DNA of 34,019 nt from Chloroflexota bacterium. GTDB lineage: Bacteria; Chloroflexota; Dehalococcoidia; Lucifugimonadales; Lucifugimonadaceae. The notes beneath the pieces are model-generated. The model worked only from the letters and a program-made list of their open reading frames with translations. It searched no databases and had not been told where the DNA came from. The DNA lies in the NCBI GenBank assembly GCA_022562515.1, contig JADFPB010000004.1:1-34019 (forward strand), in the 5' to 3' direction. Within the stretch, counting starts at the first letter, position 1. Every line of letters begins with the position of its first letter. The position numbers were made by a program, and so were the translations under genes. This document shows positions 1 through 10,151 of the stretch, in pieces.

Positions 1-2
1 GG

Positions 3-149
3 GGGGCCCGCTGGAGGGCTGAGACGTATTCACGCCACCAGTTGTTCCAGGACATCATGCGTGCTTGTGACCAGGCGTCGGCAGAAGGCAGTCACAGTGC
101 AGCAATCCGCGGCCTAGCAGTAGCGGGCAAGATGATCGGGGTGATCTGA
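3..149 (+). CDS. C-terminal end of a truncated CDS, weakly resembling phage terminase small subunit C-termini
   Basis: Frame open from the window edge: ...WRAETYSRHQLFQDIMRACDQASAEGSHSAAIRGLAVAGKMIGVI*. The 'SAAIRGLAVAGKMIGVI' ending resembles terminase small-subunit tails; short and unsearched. Confidence 0.3.
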   Translation, partial: GARWRAETYSRHQLFQDIMRACDQASAEGSHSAAIRGLAVAGKMIGVI

Positions 150-480
150 GCGGCTGGTGGCGCGGGTGACGGGGGCGCCGGCTCTGCATGAGAGGGCGCG
201 GGGCAGGGGCCGGAGGCCGGCGGGTACTTCCTGACGGGATGCGGGTGTGGAGGGCGTAGTATCCACGCCCAGATTTCGCGGGCCGCTGGGCCTCTGCGGG
301 TCATCCTGCTATTCGGAGAGACCCAACGACCGCTGAATCCGAACGGATATCAGTGATAACGCTGTCACTTACCCCCTCAAACACTACCGACGCACCGCTG
401 TAGCTCCTTTTGGCTCGGCGTCACGATCAATCTTCGGATTACTCTCCCGAGCCCGCCAATTGCCATACAAGATCATCTAT

Positions 481-525
481 TTCCCAAGCAGAAGGTCGCG
501 GGTTCGAGCCCCGTCTCCCGCTCCA
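481..525 (+). pseudogene. 3' fragment of tRNA-Gly(CCC): anticodon loop to CCA end
   Basis: TTCCCAAGCAGAAGGTCGCGGGTTCGAGCCCCGTCTCCCGCTCCA. T-arm GCGGG-TTCGAGC-CCCGT, acceptor 3' strand CTCCCGC + T + CCA. No matching 5' acceptor (GCGGGAG) or D-arm upstream, so not a complete tRNA. Confidence 0.75.
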
Positions 526-871
526 TTTCATGCCCGGTCGTATTGTCCCTGAGAGCCGTTGATGACCTGCTCAGCCATTGCCCGCACAGCCCATTCGCCA
601 GTTACGCGCGTTCGGCGCCTCAGATATACTTGACAGGTTGAGCGATCTGATCCCGCCGCCGGGCAGCGGTGCGAAGGCCAGATTGCGGGCCAGTCCCTCC
701 CGTCGCCGAAAAATCTGCCGGAGGGAGACGAGTCCCTGAAATGCGTGATTTCCCGTGTGGGAACGACCTGTCCGGGTTGTCTGGCCGTATTGAAGAACAG
801 GGACCTGCCGAAACCAGCGCGAACAGTACGGTCGGTCGACTGAGCCGCATCTCGAGAGGCAATACCAGCTT

Positions 872-2407
<1,536 letters not shown>

Positions 2408-2418
2408 GGGAGTTGGGC

Positions 2419-2946
2419 TTAGCCCTGCCCGGCCCCCGCCACGCGGTCGTAGATCCCGCGGACGTATCGCGCCTGCCCGGCATGCTGGATGTTGTCGCTG
2501 ATAATGCTCACCAGCCGCACGCCGACAGACACCGGCGGGTCGTATGACGTGTCGATGATCCGGTCGAGCTCGGCCGCGTCGACCGATCGCAGGTACTCCC
2601 GCGACCGGTCAGAGACGAAATCAAGATATCCTAGAAGCGCGTCCGCGCTGGCCGGCTGTACCGCGGCAACCTGCTCTGAGGTATACCCGTACCCCGTGTT
2701 AGACAGCGCCGGGTCGAGGCCGAGCCTCTCCGCCCAGTCACCCGTGGCCCATGCCTGCGCCGTACCGGCTATCGGCGCCACCTGCGAGTCCTGGGTTCTC
2801 GCCAGGTGCCATACCAGCCACGCGATCGAGTTCGCATCCGTCTCGGGCCTGTACGTGAGGCCTTCAACGGCCAGCCCATCGGCCGCCGTGTGGGCAAGTT
2901 CCTGGATCCTCGTATAGGCATCTATCAGAACGTCTCTGGACTCCAA
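2419..2946 (-). CDS. DinB/DUF664-like family protein
   Basis: Four-helix DinB-like pattern, 'ANSIAWLVWHLARTQDSQVAPIAG' and late 'NIQHAGQARYVRGI'. Confidence 0.7.
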   Translation of the reverse strand: MESRDVLIDAYTRIQELAHTAADGLAVEGLTYRPETDANSIAWLVWHLARTQDSQVAPIAGTAQAWATGDWAERLGLDPALSNTGYGYTSEQVAAVQPASADALLGYLDFVSDRSREYLRSVDAAELDRIIDTSYDPPVSVGVRLVSIISDNIQHAGQARYVRGIYDRVAGAGQG

Positions 2947-2981
2947 AGTCTTTCTCCCCCCTATATGATCGCCGTGGTCGC

Positions 2982-3518
2982 TTATCCCGGTGCCTGACCC
3001 ACGTACGGCACGCCGAACTTCTCGCTATGCGCAATCTCGGACAGCGCTTTCCGGTTCTTCTTTGAGCCGCTTGTACCGATATCGTCTGTACGATAGCCGA
3101 ATGGCAGGACGGTGATGAGATCGAATTCGGCGGGAATGCCGAGCAGCTTTTTTATCTTCGCGTTTTGCGTTTCATCCCGCAGCCCCACGAAGCACGTTCC
3201 CAGCCCCTCGGCCCAGGCGACCAGCTCCATCTGCTGCAACGCCCGGCCTGAATCGAGGTCCGGCCGGTCCGCGTTGTCGGTGGCAATCGCTATCGCCAGC
3301 GGCGCGTCGGCGACGAACTTGCCGCTCGTTGCGATGGAGCCGATTTCTTTAAGCATCGACCTTTCTCGCACGACGATGAAGTGCCAGGGTTGAAGATTGC
3401 GGGAGGATGGCGCCACTCGGGCGGCCTCCAGGATCTTTTCGAGCACCGCCACCGGCACCGGGTCCGGCTTGAACGACCGCACCGTGAGCCTGGTCTTCAC
3501 CGCATCGAACGTGTCCAT
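2982..3518 (-). CDS. Nitroreductase family protein
   Basis: MDTFDAVKTRLTVRSFKPDPVPVAVLEKILEAARVAPSSRNLQPWHFIVVRE; internal start chosen inside the longer ORF. Confidence 0.9.
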   Translation of the reverse strand: MDTFDAVKTRLTVRSFKPDPVPVAVLEKILEAARVAPSSRNLQPWHFIVVRERSMLKEIGSIATSGKFVADAPLAIAIATDNADRPDLDSGRALQQMELVAWAEGLGTCFVGLRDETQNAKIKKLLGIPAEFDLITVLPFGYRTDDIGTSGSKKNRKALSEIAHSEKFGVPYVGQAPG

Positions 3519-3668
3519 CCTATCCGCCCTCCTTGTTCGCGAACCCACCGAGTGACCGCAGGCCAAGCACAGGCCGACCGCAGGCGCAATGATAGACAAC
3601 TGAGCGAGATCGCAGCGTGCCGGAACCCTGATTTCGGCGCCCCGATTCCGGCACGAGGATCGAAAATT

Positions 3669-3708
3669 GAAACGCCGCCGTTCCGGGTGCTCGGGACGGC
3701 GGCGTTTC
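3669..3708. terminator. Rho-independent terminator-like hairpin
   Basis: GAAACGCCGCCGT...ACGGCGGCGTTTC inverted repeat, downstream of the minus-strand CDS ending at 3827. Confidence 0.75.
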
Positions 3709-3826
3709 TGCGTGAAGAGGGGTAGAGGGTTCAGTAGGACTGCCGTGCTCCATGCGTATAAGCTCGGCAATACTAATTAGGTGCGAACAAGCCAGAAACG
3801 ATGCACGGGCGGCCTATGGGCGCGAT

Positions 3827-4282
3827 CTACCCGTCGTTGAGCCGGTCGCCTGGCGGTTCCGTGTCCGTGCTCCGGCCAAGATACGACGCGGTGAACGTGC
3901 CCGCGCCAAGATGCATCCCGTTGGCCCAGATCTGGAACTCGTACTTCCCCTCGGCAGGAATTGGCACTCGCGGGAAGGCCACACCCACGTCCTGGGATGC
4001 CAGGCGGTCCGAAATCTCCAGATTCGCGGTCGCGAGCGCCAACTGCTCTCCGGTCCTCACCTGAACGAACCTGATTTCAAGCCGGTATGTGCCTACGGCG
4101 TCCGCCAGTTTGAGGTAGACCGAAAGAGGCCGCTGAGTTGGGAACCTGGAGGCGGCGACCTGGTTGAAAATGCCGATCAAGTTCCACTTGCCGGAGGCCG
4201 GATCACGCGCCGCAATGTCACATATAACCGGACCCGTCAGGAGCGGGCGTACCTGGCTGAGTGTTGGTTCTGGTTCAGTCAT
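3827..4282 (-). CDS. DUF6941-like protein
   Basis: 'VICDIAARDPASGKWNLIGIFNQV' and 'GKYEFQIWANGMHLGAGTF' resemble this family from memory. Confidence 0.65.
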   Translation of the reverse strand: MTEPEPTLSQVRPLLTGPVICDIAARDPASGKWNLIGIFNQVAASRFPTQRPLSVYLKLADAVGTYRLEIRFVQVRTGEQLALATANLEISDRLASQDVGVAFPRVPIPAEGKYEFQIWANGMHLGAGTFTASYLGRSTDTEPPGDRLNDG

Positions 4283-4441
4283 ATTCCCGGATGTCGTTTG
4301 TTCATAAGAGCCCGCCGAGCCTACACCATCATGGCCGCTACGGGAACTTGCGGAACATCCGGATCATCTGGGTGCGAAGAGGCCGCCAGTGCACCCATCA
4401 CACCGGCGGCCTCTTATGCTCCCCCAGAATAGTTCTTCAGA

Positions 4442-4858
4442 TTACGCGGCTTCTGCCCGTGCGGCATCTAGCATGGTCGTCGAGAGTATCGTGTAAGTCT
4501 CAACCCAGGCGGCCTTCACCTCTGGAGTCCACGCCTCACGGAGCCCCTGCTCAAGCGTCCAGAGAAGCGCCTCCCCAACGGTCGCGTAGTGCCCCTCAAT
4601 CGCACCGTAACCCGCATGCCGCACTCCCAGTTGCTGAACCGTAGGAACAATCGATTCAATCTGATGTAATGACGCCACGGCATTCCCGATCATCGCCATC
4701 AGCGCCTTTTTCTGTTTGGCCATGTCGTCATCAAACAGAGCCCGAACCTCCGGGTCCAGTTCGAAAAGCTTCCCGTAAAAAAGGTCTGCCGCCGTATCGG
4801 CGATCGGCAAGATCATCTTCCACGTCGACTTGACCAGCTCAACTTGCTCTGGTGTCAT
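4442..4858 (-). CDS. Single-domain globin
   Basis: MTPEQVELVKSTWKMILPIADTAADLFYGKLFELDPEVRALF...GVRHAGYGAIEGHYATVGEALLWTLEQGLREAWTPEVKAAWVETY. Confidence 0.88.
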   Translation of the reverse strand: MTPEQVELVKSTWKMILPIADTAADLFYGKLFELDPEVRALFDDDMAKQKKALMAMIGNAVASLHQIESIVPTVQQLGVRHAGYGAIEGHYATVGEALLWTLEQGLREAWTPEVKAAWVETYTILSTTMLDAARAEAA

Positions 4859-5083
4859 CTCTGGCTACCCCCCAGCATGTGCGATCAGGCGTGGCGTCTC
4901 GATCAGATCAGTGCGAATGCCCGCGCCGGCTCAGGTTTCGTCTGCCCAGTGTGACGGCTGAGTGCGGGGATTGAACCGTGCGTTGGCGCAAGACGCATGC
5001 GCGGATGCGGAGTGATGCCTGAGCAAATGGCGACAGCCAGTAGAGGGGTATGGCTGTTGCATGTCCGGAGATGAGCCGGGACG

Positions 5084-6364
5084 CTACGGCTTGACCATGC
5101 TCCCATCAGCCCTTCTGACGGTATCCCACGCCCCGCCGAACTCCCTCTCTTTGAACGGGAATTTCGCCGCGAGTTCCTCATCGATGTCTATACCCAGGCC
5201 CGGCTTGCCACTCCCCCACATGTGGCCGTCCCTGACTTCAGGGCAACCCGGGAAGACTTCCTGAGTCCGCTCTCTGAAAATCGCGTACTCCTGAATGCCA
5301 AAGTTCCATGCGTTCAGATCCAGCGCCAGGTTCGCCGCATGGCCAACCGGAGACGTATCGCCAGGGCCGTGCCAGGCCGTGCGCACACTGAACGCCTCGC
5401 ACAGCGCCGCCAGTTTCTTGCCGGGCGTAATGCCGCCGATCTGCGACATATGCACCCGCATGAAGTCGATGAGGCGGTCCTTCACCATCGGGATAATCTC
5501 GTGCGGGCTGTTGTACAACTCGCCCATCGCCAGCGGCGTCGCACACTGCTGACGCACCATCCGGAAGTAGTCGTTGTCTTCCGGTGCGAACAGGTCCTCC
5601 AGGAAGAAGAGATTGAACTGCTCAACGTCTTTTGCGAACTTTACGCCGAGTATCGGCGGGATCCGCTCGTGGACATCGTGGAGAATCTCGACCTTCTCGC
5701 CAAGCGTGCTCCGAATGTGCTCGAACAGATTGAGCGCGGAGCGTATGTACGGCTTCGGTTCGAACACGCCTCCGGGGTGGGCATAGAGTTTGCCGGAGTC
5801 ATAGTCCCGCAGTCGTTTGGTGACCCAGCGCGGCCCGTCCTGCGGGTCGCGCTTGCCGTCGCTCTCGCGGTTGCCATAGGTGGCAAATCCCGGCGTCGAC
5901 GTCTGCACGCGTATATAGTGGAAGCCCTGCTCCATGAGCTCTCTGGCTCGCTCTTCCACGGCCAGCGGCTCCGGCCCAGACGCGTGCACGTAAACCGCTG
6001 CTGCGTCGCGAGCCTTTCCGCCCAGCAGATCATAGACCGGCATGCCGGCCATTTTCCCCTTGATGTCCCAGAGCGCCTGGTCGACTCCGCTCAAGGCATT
6101 GTTCAGCACCGGCCCGTTGCGCCAGTATGACGATACGTAGGACGACTGCCAGATGTCCTCGATATCGGCCACGTCTTTGCCAATGAGAAACGGCCGAAGA
6201 TAGTCCTCTACCGCGGCTACGACCGCGCTCGGCCGCTGCGTGAACGTGGCGCAGCCAAGTCCGTAAAGGTCCGGTTCGCTGGTCTCAATCTTCACAATGA
6301 CCAGCCGGATGTTATCCGGCTCGGTAAGAATCACGCGGATATCGCGGATAGTGACGTTGCTCAT
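5084..6364 (-). CDS. Enolase-superfamily D-mannonate dehydratase (ManD/RspA-like)
   Basis: Full-length 426 aa; 'LLGGKARDAAAVYVHASG', 'HYIRVQTSTPG', 'EILHDVHERIPP', 'LFFLEDLFAPED', 'CEAFSVRTAWHGPGDTSPVGHAANLALDL'. Confidence 0.88.
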   Translation of the reverse strand: MSNVTIRDIRVILTEPDNIRLVIVKIETSEPDLYGLGCATFTQRPSAVVAAVEDYLRPFLIGKDVADIEDIWQSSYVSSYWRNGPVLNNALSGVDQALWDIKGKMAGMPVYDLLGGKARDAAAVYVHASGPEPLAVEERARELMEQGFHYIRVQTSTPGFATYGNRESDGKRDPQDGPRWVTKRLRDYDSGKLYAHPGGVFEPKPYIRSALNLFEHIRSTLGEKVEILHDVHERIPPILGVKFAKDVEQFNLFFLEDLFAPEDNDYFRMVRQQCATPLAMGELYNSPHEIIPMVKDRLIDFMRVHMSQIGGITPGKKLAALCEAFSVRTAWHGPGDTSPVGHAANLALDLNAWNFGIQEYAIFRERTQEVFPGCPEVRDGHMWGSGKPGLGIDIDEELAAKFPFKEREFGGAWDTVRRADGSMVKP

Positions 6365-6486
6365 GAATCTCCTGCTGTATTGCCGGGGGCATCGGCGGTC
6401 AAAGCGGGGGCAATTCTATACCTGTGCCCAGTCCCTCAAGCCAAACCCTCATGCAGCACGTTCATACAAGGAGCCTGGCCAGAAAA

Positions 6487-6517
6487 GTAAACGGCGGGCG
6501 CGAGGCCCGCCGTTTAC
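6487..6517. terminator. Terminator-like hairpin
   Basis: GTAAACGGCGGGC-GCGAG-GCCCGCCGTTTAC perfect inverted repeat, downstream of the minus CDS ending at 6601. Confidence 0.7.
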
Positions 6518-6600
6518 GACCGGATTTGGGTGCCGGGTGCTTGTTTGTGAGAGGTCCGTACCCGGGTACCCGTTAGATCTACCAGTTACGCAAAGAGGTC

Positions 6601-7155
6601 TCAGTTGGCCGGTTCGGCCGCCGCCCTCGCCTGGCTCCAGAGCACCGAAGCGGCTTCGAGCCGAGATGTTCCGGCCTTCAGTTCGTCATCAAACGCGATG
6701 CCGTTCTTCACGATTGTCGTGAAGTAAGTACCGAGCTCGATGAAGCCATCCTGTGTCAGCCGCATCGCGTCGCGAGCGAAGCTGTGGGCTGCATCCATCT
6801 CGGGAGGAGCTACAACCTTGTCCCAGGCCAGAATTACTCCCTGGGACTCTGTGGCCAGTCGCTCCACCAGCGCCAGCGCGTCGGTGGCCCGCGCGTCAAA
6901 CACCGCGGGGTCCGCAAGGCTTATGCCGTTGTACTCAATCAGAAAATTGTTCCACTGTCCCACTATGGCGTTATGGCGTACGACAAGCGGAGACAGCTCC
7001 GCTTCATAAGGGCTAACGGTCGTGCCGCCGGCAAAAATAACAACCAGGATAGTCGCTGCGACGCCGGCGCCGACTATGCCCATGGCTGCAACGATTGCCT
7101 TGGGGCTTATCGCCCGGCGGGGCGTGTCAATTCGCTCGGTGGTCTGAGCAATCAT
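6601..7155 (-). CDS. Hypothetical membrane-anchored protein
   Basis: Start MIAQTTERID chosen; one N-terminal TM segment (AIVAAMGIVGAGVAATILVVIFAG) followed by a helical domain. Confidence 0.6.
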   Translation of the reverse strand: MIAQTTERIDTPRRAISPKAIVAAMGIVGAGVAATILVVIFAGGTTVSPYEAELSPLVVRHNAIVGQWNNFLIEYNGISLADPAVFDARATDALALVERLATESQGVILAWDKVVAPPEMDAAHSFARDAMRLTQDGFIELGTYFTTIVKNGIAFDDELKAGTSRLEAASVLWSQARAAAEPAN

Positions 7156-7380
7156 GAATCCGGTCTTCCATTCTTTCGCGCTGGCGGCAAGACATGCACT
7201 CTCACCTGCAATGCCGTGCCGGTTGGTTTCCCCGCTGATAGCGATGGTGCCAGTCTGACGCCGCCATTGATGCGCATGGCGTATCACGGATGGCTACCCA
7301 ACCGGCTCGTCATTGAGCCAATCGGCTCATCGCCCCCCGGGACCCACGCGTCCCCATGCACCCCCAACCCACGAGAACAC

Positions 7381-8439
7381 TCAGATCTCAACGTGGACTT
7401 TTATCGAGCCGGTGGACTTGTCGTACGCCGTCTCGAACCCCGTCTGTATTTCGCTCAAAGGCACACTGTGGGTCACTATCTCGTGGAACGGCACGCGACC
7501 GCTGGCGAGGATGTCGATCGATACTTCGTAATCGTGGTGGCCGTCGACGATGCCGTAACAGGATGAGAGCAATATTGACTGCTCGTTGAGCATAGGCGCC
7601 AGGAAGTCGAACTCAACCGGCTTCCTGAATCCCCCGATCACGACGATCTTTCCCTGCATGCGGCACGTGTCCATCGCCTGGACCAGGGTGTCCGCCGAAT
7701 TGCCGCCTATCGACTCGAACACGATGTCTGCGCCGCGGCCGTCGGTAGCCCCCCGGGCCGCCTCTTCCAGCTCCCCAGGCTCTGAGCCAACCACGACGTC
7801 CGCTCCCATACGCGCTGCCGCTACGGCCTGCTGGCCATAGCGCGCCGATGCGATGATCCTCCCCGCCCCGAGCTGGCGCGCCGCGGCAATTGCAGCAAGC
7901 CCGATCGTGGCCGAACCGACCACCGCGACCGTGTCGCCAGGCGCCATGCCGCCCCAGCGAACGGCATGAACCGACACGGCCAGCGGCTCGACGAGGGCGC
8001 CGTCCGTCCAGCTCATGTCATCAGGAAGCTTGTACAATCCGCCCGGCTTCCGGGTCATGTACTCGGCGAAGCCACCACCTGTTTCGTCCGACTTGTCAGT
8101 ACAGTGCCGGTACTGGCCCATATTGCAGTACCAGCACTCGTTGCACGCCTTGCCGGAGCCGATGGTTTCAACTGCAACCCTGTCGCCGACAGCGATTCGC
8201 GTCTCCCCTGCCGGCACCTCGACCACATCCCCCGCCACCTCGTGGCCGCCGGGCATCGTTTCCGGTTCGGTCCGCTCGTTGTTCATATGCAGGTCGGAAC
8301 CGCATATTCCCGTACGTCTGACTCGGATCAGGGCGGAGCCGGAAAACTGCTCCGGCATCGGCAGGTCGTCCCGGACCTCCATCAGATCGCCGGCGTCATG
8401 TAGCGCACCTTTCATAAACCGGGGGGTCGAAGCTGGCAT
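7381..8439 (-). CDS. Zinc-dependent alcohol dehydrogenase (MDR family)
   Basis: 'VRRTGICGSDLHMNN', 'PGGHEVAGDVVEV', 'CNECWYCNMGQYRHC', 'GDTVAVVGSATIGLAAIAAARQLGAGRII'. Confidence 0.9.
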   Translation of the reverse strand: MPASTPRFMKGALHDAGDLMEVRDDLPMPEQFSGSALIRVRRTGICGSDLHMNNERTEPETMPGGHEVAGDVVEVPAGETRIAVGDRVAVETIGSGKACNECWYCNMGQYRHCTDKSDETGGGFAEYMTRKPGGLYKLPDDMSWTDGALVEPLAVSVHAVRWGGMAPGDTVAVVGSATIGLAAIAAARQLGAGRIIASARYGQQAVAAARMGADVVVGSEPGELEEAARGATDGRGADIVFESIGGNSADTLVQAMDTCRMQGKIVVIGGFRKPVEFDFLAPMLNEQSILLSSCYGIVDGHHDYEVSIDILASGRVPFHEIVTHSVPLSEIQTGFETAYDKSTGSIKVHVEI

Positions 8440-8585
8440 ATTGAGGGGCCTCTCATCCGGGTGGTCGCGTCGGGGTGGGCCGGATTGTACCCGGCGGAAT
8501 GATTCCCGTCCGGCCGTCCTCTGCGGTAAAGTCGCGTGGCGGCCCCGCACTTCTCGGCCACGACACACCTGGGGGGAGCTGACTG

Positions 8586-9524
8586 TTGGCGATTTCCGAA
8601 GCTGAACTCATTCGCTCACGAACGAAATTCAGAGGCGTATACGCAATACCGGTCACCGCGTTTCACGAAGACAGGTCCATAGACTTCAAGGGCGTCGCCC
8701 GCTGCGTCGAGTACTGCATCGCAACCGGTTCGCACGGAATCGTCATGCCGGTGAACGCCAGCGAGTTCTTTACGCTCTCCGACTCAGAGCGAATCGCCGT
8801 CATCAAGGCAGGCGTGGACGCGAACGCCGGAGCGCTGCCGCTCGTCGCAGGCATATCGGGTGTCTCTCCCCAGCACGCTCTTGAGCTAGCGCTGAAGGCG
8901 CAGGATGCCGGTGCAAACGCCCTGATGGCGCTTCCGCCGACTTCGAGGCCGACCTCCCCGGCAGGCATGGAGGAGTATTACCGAATTCTCGGCGAGGGCG
9001 TGGAGCTACCGGTATTCATCCAGAACCACGACCCGCCTGCGGGGCAGAAAGTTCCGCTCGACGTCATGGTCCGGCTTCTTAAAGAAGTCGACTCTATCCA
9101 GTACATCAAAGAAGAGACGATGCCCCCCGGCCAGGCGATCACCGCCGAGTTCGAGGCCGCTGGCGACGCGCTTCTCGGCGTGATGGGCGGCATGGGCGGC
9201 CGCTATCTCCTGGACGAGTACCGCCGCGGCGCATGCGGCACCATGCCCGGCTGCCACATGCCGGACGTACACGCCGCCCTCTGGAGCGCCCTTGAACGAG
9301 GCGATGAGGCCGAGTCGATACGTATCTATAACAAGATGGCGCCAATGCTCCTGTTCGAGAACGCCTTCGGGGTGGCCGTATACAAGAACGTGCTGCATCG
9401 TCGCGGGGTGATCGATTCGCCAACCATGCGCGTCCCAGGAGGCCGCCACATGGACAGCACAGACAGCGCAGAGCTGGACCGGCTAATTGGCGAAGTGTCA
9501 GAGTTCTTCACCTGGAGCAGGTGA
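8586..9524 (+). CDS. Dihydrodipicolinate synthase/N-acetylneuraminate lyase family protein
   Basis: 'GVYAIPVTAFHEDRSIDFKGVARCVEYCIATGSHGIVMPVNASEFFTLSDSER'. Confidence 0.92.
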   Translation: MAISEAELIRSRTKFRGVYAIPVTAFHEDRSIDFKGVARCVEYCIATGSHGIVMPVNASEFFTLSDSERIAVIKAGVDANAGALPLVAGISGVSPQHALELALKAQDAGANALMALPPTSRPTSPAGMEEYYRILGEGVELPVFIQNHDPPAGQKVPLDVMVRLLKEVDSIQYIKEETMPPGQAITAEFEAAGDALLGVMGGMGGRYLLDEYRRGACGTMPGCHMPDVHAALWSALERGDEAESIRIYNKMAPMLLFENAFGVAVYKNVLHRRGVIDSPTMRVPGGRHMDSTDSAELDRLIGEVSEFFTWSR

Positions 9525-9595
9525 TCCTGCACCTTCTCGGGAATCAGCCGTTCTTGGCCGGGTCAGTGGTTAGTGCCCTCGCGGGGAAAGGTCCT

Positions 9596-9700
9596 ATGGC
9601 AGAGGTAGTCAGCCTCAGGCGGAAAAACGTGCCCGTCCCGCGTTGCCGGCCACGCAGGTTCGGCAGAAGCCGTCGGATTAGCGAAAGACCAGTCGATTAA
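9596..9700 (+). CDS. Candidate Arg-rich small ORF (34 aa) abutting the next CDS
   Basis: GGGGAAAGG upstream of ATG; MAEVVSLRRKNVPVPRCRPRRFGRSRRISERPVD*; TAA directly followed by ATG at 9701. Confidence 0.3.
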   Translation: MAEVVSLRRKNVPVPRCRPRRFGRSRRISERPVD

Positions 9701-9949
9701 ATGGCTCCAAAAAACTTCATCAGAGTCATGTCAATGTCTGACCCGGCGTCGCTTGCCATCGCGCAGGACATCCTGCGTGACAGCCGGATCCCGTTCATGC
9801 TGTCAGGCGCAGGCGCCGAGAGCGTCTTCTACGGCCCCGGCAACGTCGCCCTGAGCGCCTCGCTCATGGTCGAGGAGCCGTACGTCAGAGAAACGCTGGA
9901 GATTCTCGAGGGTCTGAACGGCGTGATCAAGGCGTCCGATTACGAGTAG
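9701..9949 (+). CDS. DUF2007-like protein
   Basis: 'DPASLAIAQDILRDSRIPFMLSGAGAESVFY...LMVEEPYVRETLEILEGL'. Confidence 0.75.
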   Translation: MAPKNFIRVMSMSDPASLAIAQDILRDSRIPFMLSGAGAESVFYGPGNVALSASLMVEEPYVRETLEILEGLNGVIKASDYE

Positions 9950-10142
9950 CGTCCGCTCTCCGCTTTCTCGCCGCCAGGACGATTACCGTCAGCGGCATGG
10001 CGACTATCACTATTCCGATGAGGATCACGATGGTCGCAGCGTCCAGACCAGTCACGTTGTCAATCTGGTGCTTGATTGAGTCCCAGAGATCGGGGTCGAT
10101 CGCCTCGGCGTGGTGTTCGATTGGTCGTAATGGCGAAGACAT
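9927..10142 (-). CDS. Small hypothetical membrane protein
   Basis: 71 aa with one TM (AATIVILIGIVIVAMPLTVIVLAARKRR); close to the upstream minus-strand MFS gene. Confidence 0.5.
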   Translation of the reverse strand: MSSPLRPIEHHAEAIDPDLWDSIKHQIDNVTGLDAATIVILIGIVIVAMPLTVIVLAARKRRADATRNRTP

Positions 10143-10151
10143 CGCGCCCGC

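Noticed and set aside
92-304. 70-aa minus-strand ORF
   Set aside because: Pro/Ala-rich low-complexity translation with no support.
450-525. Complete tRNA-Gly gene
   Set aside because: The 3' half is canonical but no GCGGGAG acceptor strand or D-arm exists upstream, and the anticodon stem has a mismatch; called a fragment instead.
5222-6130. 302-aa plus-strand ORF
   Set aside because: Lies antisense to the well-supported ManD-like CDS; composition is a by-product of GC-rich codon bias.
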